Made by a program: the position numbers and the translations under genes
Shown here: positions 59,875-64,000 of the stretch, piece by piece
Position numbering within the stretch: the stretch's first letter is position 1
How the letters are laid out: each line of letters begins with the position of its first letter
Assembly (NCBI GenBank): GCA_020746875.1
Contig: JAGTJL010000018.1
Span: forward strand, 372,001-436,000
Source of the DNA: Rhexocercosporidium sp. MPI-PUGE-AT-0058
Taxonomy: Eukaryota; Ascomycota; Leotiomycetes; Helotiales
Reading direction: 5' to 3'
Length of the DNA stretch: 64,000 nucleotides
The notes under the pieces: model-generated
What the model saw: only the letters and a program-made list of their open reading frames with translations
What the model was told of the DNA's origin: nothing
The model's database searches: none

Positions 59875-61041
59875 TCAAGCAAATACTGCCCTCTCCTTGC
59901 CAATTGCTCTGAGAAGAATCTCAACCATCTCGTCGCCTTGAGTCTTGTTCCGGCCTGCAGCCTCAACAAGGGAGCGGTCAATTCTGATATAAAGTGAACC
60001 ATGTTGAAGAAGAAATGCCAAATCGATTTCTCGCGAGGACTCAAAAATCTTCGCCAGAATCTTATTATCGATCGGATCAAGTGTCGACAAGAATTCATCG
60101 ATCGTATCATATGGAGGCTCAGGAACACTACTCGACTCGCAGAAGCACAGATGCGCGAGAACTGTACGCATCAAATCTTTCTGAGACATAGAATAGTCCG
60201 GTAAGATGACCGATTTCGAATACCCATTGTCTACCATGCCTAAAAGCGCATAGATCTTATCTCGCGGGTCTGTCGCTTGGGCATGCCGAAACCGCTGCAG
60301 GAGATCGTAGAGTTGAATTTTAGAAGCCGGTCGGTCGTCTCTTCTAGACCCAGGCATCAGGTTCAAGAATTGCTGTGACAGAGGGTCTATCTTGTCCGGC
60401 AATAATCCAGGAGCACGGATGAAGGTCTTTGAAGACACGGCTTTGGAGCCGCAATGCACAACAGCGGCTCGGGCATAAAAGGCGTCTTGGATTATCCACG
60501 ACCTCTGAAACCAAGGTCTGGATGAAATATCTTGGAAACCTTTCAGCATTAAGTCGTCAACTCCACGGGGAGGGATTTGGGATATTCCTCTCTCCTCGAT
60601 CTGCGTCAAGTAGTCCATTGCTTGGTCTGTAGCCATCGTCCCTTCACCGAGATAAACCGCGACACTCTCGGCTTTGACGCATATATCTCGCAATCGTGAC
60701 GTCTGGTTATAGATTTCGGTTCGATTGCTCTGATCGATGCAGATAAAATCGACCCACAGAATCCGACTTGTTTGACGTTGTCGGAGACGACATAGTGCTG
60801 TATAAAGATCCTCCCGTACGCGAAACGGCGAGCCTTGCACTGAAATAACTCGAGTACCCTGGTTGGTGCCCCAAAAGTAGGATAAAGCTTCATATGGTGG
60901 AGTGTTGTCTAGATCGTAATTGTAAACCTCACACTCGATGGGTTCATCGTGATTGCTGCCTTGTCGCAGAGTCAAGAGCCGGATTTGACCCTTTTCTAGC
61001 TGCAGATACGGAGAGTGTTCGACGGACATCGTACACGACAA
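59875..61041 (-). CDS. HET domain protein (heterokaryon incompatibility)
   Basis: An intronless 388-residue frame. The three HET signatures are present in order: YEALSYFWG (50-58), ILWVDFICIDQ (94-104; usual form LWIDAICINQ) and RPWFQRSWIIQD (175-186; usual R-x-W-x-R-x-W-x-x-Q-E), followed by the typical TDPRDKIYALLGM (257-269). HET domains (PF06985) trigger cell death on non-self recognition in filamentous ascomycetes. The protein is shorter than many family members: little follows the HET region, and there is no NACHT, ankyrin or WD part. Several variant positions (A-to-F in the second motif, E-to-D in the third) may mean relaxed constraint, but the frame is open. Divergent from the HET gene at 61671. 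Start ATG at 61041; a second ATG four codons on is equally possible. Confidence 0.88.
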   Translation of the reverse strand: MSCTMSVEHSPYLQLEKGQIRLLTLRQGSNHDEPIECEVYNYDLDNTPPYEALSYFWGTNQGTRVISVQGSPFRVREDLYTALCRLRQRQTSRILWVDFICIDQSNRTEIYNQTSRLRDICVKAESVAVYLGEGTMATDQAMDYLTQIEERGISQIPPRGVDDLMLKGFQDISSRPWFQRSWIIQDAFYARAAVVHCGSKAVSSKTFIRAPGLLPDKIDPLSQQFLNLMPGSRRDDRPASKIQLYDLLQRFRHAQATDPRDKIYALLGMVDNGYSKSVILPDYSMSQKDLMRTVLAHLCFCESSSVPEPPYDTIDEFLSTLDPIDNKILAKIFESSREIDLAFLLQHGSLYIRIDRSLVEAAGRNKTQGDEMVEILLRAIGKERAVFA

Positions 61042-61670
61042 TTCTCAACCAGTTGTATGTCCAGGAAAACAAGCCTTTTGAATAAAGCAACGAACGTTCG
61101 TGAATTATATACTTTATGCGCAACTGAGGACTAAAGTGGATTGATTTGTCATAGGCCATGATTATAGGGGCATCATATTCTGCTTGATGGTCAAGCATGT
61201 CCCGCCGTCATGAAGCTTCATGCCTAAGGTATCAGTGCTAGGCACTAATGGTTGACTAAGAAGTGGGCTTGCCTGCAACAGTGGCTGACAGAATTCTCTG
61301 CAGATTCAGGCGGCCCCTCATATTCCCGCGCGAAGTAGACATCAACGCTCTTATAAAATGTTTTCAAACCAGAACTTTAAGTCGAATTCTATGTAATAGT
61401 AGATCTACACAGAAATACTATACTACCATATGATTTACACGCGCTGAGTTGTGGCGGCCAAGTGATCTCAGCCGCACCAACTGTCGCATGATCACCATGT
61501 ACCCTCAGCCCTATCCGCCCATTCATTATCTTCCATTTTCCCACTATCTCTGCGCCTCACTCAACAGAGATATATCAACTTTGGCTTGATTATTTGGACA
61601 AAAGCTCACTTTGACCGCGTACTCAACCAGCGACAGGGACAGAGCCACTCCAGGTCATCACCCAGCGGTC
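61042..61670. promoter_or_regulatory. Shared upstream region of two divergent HET genes
   Basis: 629 bp between the two start codons, so any promoters must lie here, back to back. A CT-rich stretch near 61530-61560 (TTCCATTTTCCCACTATCTC) precedes the plus-strand gene. No specific factor site is claimed. Confidence 0.5.
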
Positions 61671-64000
61671 ATGGAGGAAGAGATGCACCCTTATGATGTT
61701 TCCAGAGAAGAGATGAAGAGCGACTGGTATGTGAAGATTGCGGTCGACCTCACCGTTGGCTTTCTCGTCGCTATCGTCACTAGCATTGGCATTCACCTTA
61801 TTTATGGTCCAACAAGTCTCTTAATCCGAACATGCTGTTTTGTCATATTCTGTCCAAGAGAATTCTATCATCTACTCAAAGGCCTTATCATTAGCCCCTT
61901 CTTCACTGCACGGTTTTTCACTACCGCGACGGAATCGGCAGCCGCTTTCCGTGCTGCGTTCCTTTTGGCGGGGTACGTGGTTACCTTGCTGGGGATTCGG
62001 TTGATGTTCACAACAATTTGGGTGTTGGGAGTTGCTTGGGGTAAGATCACTTGGATGGTTATCATCTCGGTCATTACCGTTGTAGCAGGAATGGCGGTGT
62101 TCGGTTCGAGGGGTTTTACATATCTGATGAATGCTGGCCCACATGTTTTGGCTTGGATGGTGAGCGCATGCTATCTATCTATGATGAGACTTGATGGGAT
62201 GTACTGCTGGATTTCTGAGACTAAGATTTTGGCATTCTCTCTTTGGGCAGTGAGAGTCGCGGTACGATTTTGCGTGCGGTTTCCAAACCCGACCAGTCTC
62301 CCAATCTTCAAGTTTTCAGAACCCGACCCCTGCTCTCGGGACCTCAACCTGGACATTGGCAAAGGTCAGTTTCGGCTTCTTCATATACGGCAACGAATTC
62401 CATTTTTGGAAGTGCATGCTGATCTCCGACCTTACACTTTTGGCGAGAATCCAGAATATGAGTGTATCTCGTACTGCTGGGGCCTACGAGAAATGGAACA
62501 CTCTGCCGAGTGCAATGAAAAGCCTAAGCATAAAGTCTCGAAAGCAGAAGAAGATGGAAAGTGTTGTATATTCCAAGCGATCACGAGTAGCATGCACCTC
62601 ATTGTCCTCAACGGTCGTCAACATTATGTCGCCACAAATGTCCATGACATCCTCCGGCGACGTAGCTCCTTCCTCCGCCCATCATGCATCTGGATCGACT
62701 CGATTTGCATCAACCAATTCGACCTGGAGGAAAAGAATCACCAAGTACCAATGATGAGATCCATCTACGAGAATGCCTCGCACGTCTATGTTTGCCTCGG
62801 CGAAGACAGAAACGCATGGCTCGCAATGGCGATGGTCAGCGAGCTTGTTTTCACTTTCGTTATGTTTACCCCAGAGAACTTTTCTGCATACATCTCAGAC
62901 TTGTATCTCAGCCGTCTCAGCGATAAAGATCCTGCGCTCAGTGCTCGTATCGAAGCCCTGTATCGGCTCTTATCAAACAAGTGGTTCACGCGTGTCTGGG
63001 TGTTCCAAGAAGTTGTTTTCGCCAGCGCGGTCACGGTTTTGCATGGCAGTCAGCGGATGATGTGGGAATATTTCGGGATTTTGGAATCGATTTTCTCGGA
63101 TCCTAGGTATCACGAGCTTGTGGCTGTTTTCACATATTCCGGAGAGTCATTTGTCCACCGCAGATTCGAGGGACTACATCAATTCATTGTCATGGATCAT
63201 ATGAGGAGGGAAAGAAAGGATTCCGGCATATTCTTTCGTGGCATACCGTTGGCAGATATACTTCGACGAACGTCGATTTTCGAAGCGACCGAATCAGTTG
63301 ACAAGGTCTTTGCGGTTCTGGCTTGTGCGGCTGGATTTGACAATGAGTTGAAGGGCTTTATAGACTATACTGTGTCGTTGGAGACGACACTTTTGAGAGT
63401 GGCGCGTTTTACGCTTCGCAATGGACAACTGCTGGAAAGCTTACATTATGCCGGGATCGGGTGGGTGGAAGATGATGAACTAGTTCAGATTCCCTCATGG
63501 GTTGTTGATGTAAGCCTGATTTCCTGGTTATCATGGAGATTTCTAAAAGGACACGATCAGCTGCTAACGAGAATGATTAACGACTATAGTGGTCAATTCT
63601 TCGGTCAGAAACTAGGACCGTCACCAGTTCACCACAGCACGGAACGCCTTACCGGGCAGGCACCAGTAGACGGGAAAATATCTCTGCTCACGAGATTCTC
63701 AAAGAAGCAGAAGAAGACTTTGTTACGAAAATCAAAATACGAGGCCAAGTGTTTGACAGGATTCAACATCTAACGTCCCCCTGCGACTTCTCCCGAGAAC
63801 CAGAAGACGCGCCTTCGATGCTAAGCGACTTACCCAAACACTTGAGTTGGTTTCAAGAAGTAGAAGATTTCATCGCCATTCATTGCTCTTCCACTACCCA
63901 GACAGAGCGAGAAGAGATCATGTGGAGAACCCTGGTCGGTGATCGAGGACCAAAGTCACGCCCAGCACCTCCGTCGTACGGAAAGCACTTTCAGATGATG
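61671..64000 (+). CDS. HET domain protein with N-terminal membrane region, 3' partial
   Basis: Exon 1 is 61671-63509 (613 codons) from the first ATG (MEEEMHPYD). An 80-bp intron (63510-63589, GTAAGC...TATAG, branch-like GCTAACG) joins PSWVVD to WSILRSETRT, restoring the PSWVxDWS motif common in HET proteins; exon 2 stays open to the window end (WRTLVGDRG near the end). Reading through the intron instead gives a false stop at 63773. Residues 1-200 hold about six hydrophobic segments (23-46, 50-61, 90-124, 127-146, 155-172, 185-201 approximately). HET signatures: YECISYCWG (263-271), CIWIDSICINQ (339-349), KWFTRVWVFQE (437-447). An insert of about 40 residues separates motifs one and two. Membrane-anchored HET architecture is uncommon. 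Likely intact; end unknown. Confidence 0.88.

Noticed and set aside
63755..63775. Stop of the 720-codon frame as the end of the second HET gene
   Set aside because: The 63510-63589 intron restores PSWVVDWS and an open frame to the window end; the continued frame has HET-type C-terminal sequence.
1..64000. tRNA or rRNA genes
   Set aside because: I looked for cloverleaf-like and rRNA-like stretches by eye and saw none; a tRNAscan-SE and Rfam run would be decisive.

Overview
The window looks like nuclear DNA of a filamentous ascomycete (Pezizomycotina; Leotiomycetes is possible, but this is inference). Evidence: short 48-114 bp GT-AG introns with CTAAC-like branch sites; typical fungal families (HET, Zn2Cys6, cytochrome P450, BTB, LtrA-like and DUF7053 proteins); and a two-compartment layout in which near-equimolar gene islands alternate with very AT-rich blocks full of dead transposons. 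In those blocks CpA/TpG is scarce while CpG and TpA remain, and stop codons sit where CAG, CAA or TGG are expected. This is the signature of repeat-induced point mutation (RIP).

Layout. 1-7.4 kb: a minus-strand Ty1/copia element with 306-bp LTRs and target duplication ATTTA. 7.9-30.0 kb: a nested stack. A Tc1/IS630-like DNA transposon is split by a minus-strand Ty3/gypsy element (255-bp LTRs, duplication ATTTA). The gypsy element is itself split by two plus-strand copia elements (duplications ATAAG and CGAGG), and the first copia carries a Tc1 transposase in its pol region. The second copia is the same family as the element at 1.2-7.4 kb. 31.0-32.7 kb: an intact five-exon P450 gene. 33.3-33.9 kb: a DUF7053 gene whose start codon appears split by an intron. 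34.6-37.5 kb: a broken Zn2Cys6 regulator and two broken unrecognised genes. 39.8-41.3 kb: an unrecognised gene with a myristoylation-like N-terminus, convergent with a BTB gene. 41.6-43.5 kb: a complete but dead Fot1/pogo element with perfect TA duplications. 44.4-46.3 kb: a degraded DUF3435 tyrosine-recombinase-like gene (the family of Starship captains) with a C-terminal C2H2-like finger. 46.8-48.3 kb: a relic of the same gypsy family. 48.3-49.0 kb: a stop-riddled charged reading frame. 52.4-54.4 kb: an intact four-exon LtrA-like membrane protein. 54.4-59.9 kb: mostly AT-rich remains, including an IS630-like transposase relic. 59.9-64.0 kb: two divergent HET genes, the second with a multi-spanning N-terminal membrane region and running off the window end.

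How it works together. I see no classical biosynthetic cluster. The P450 has no synthase partner, and the regulator near it is dead. The coherent picture is repeated transposon insertion followed by RIP, with some genes at block edges also broken by C-to-T type changes. The HET pair is the best candidate for an active, locally organised function (non-self recognition or incompatibility). Exon coordinates were worked out by hand from reading frames and splice signals; identities rest on motif recognition, not database searches.
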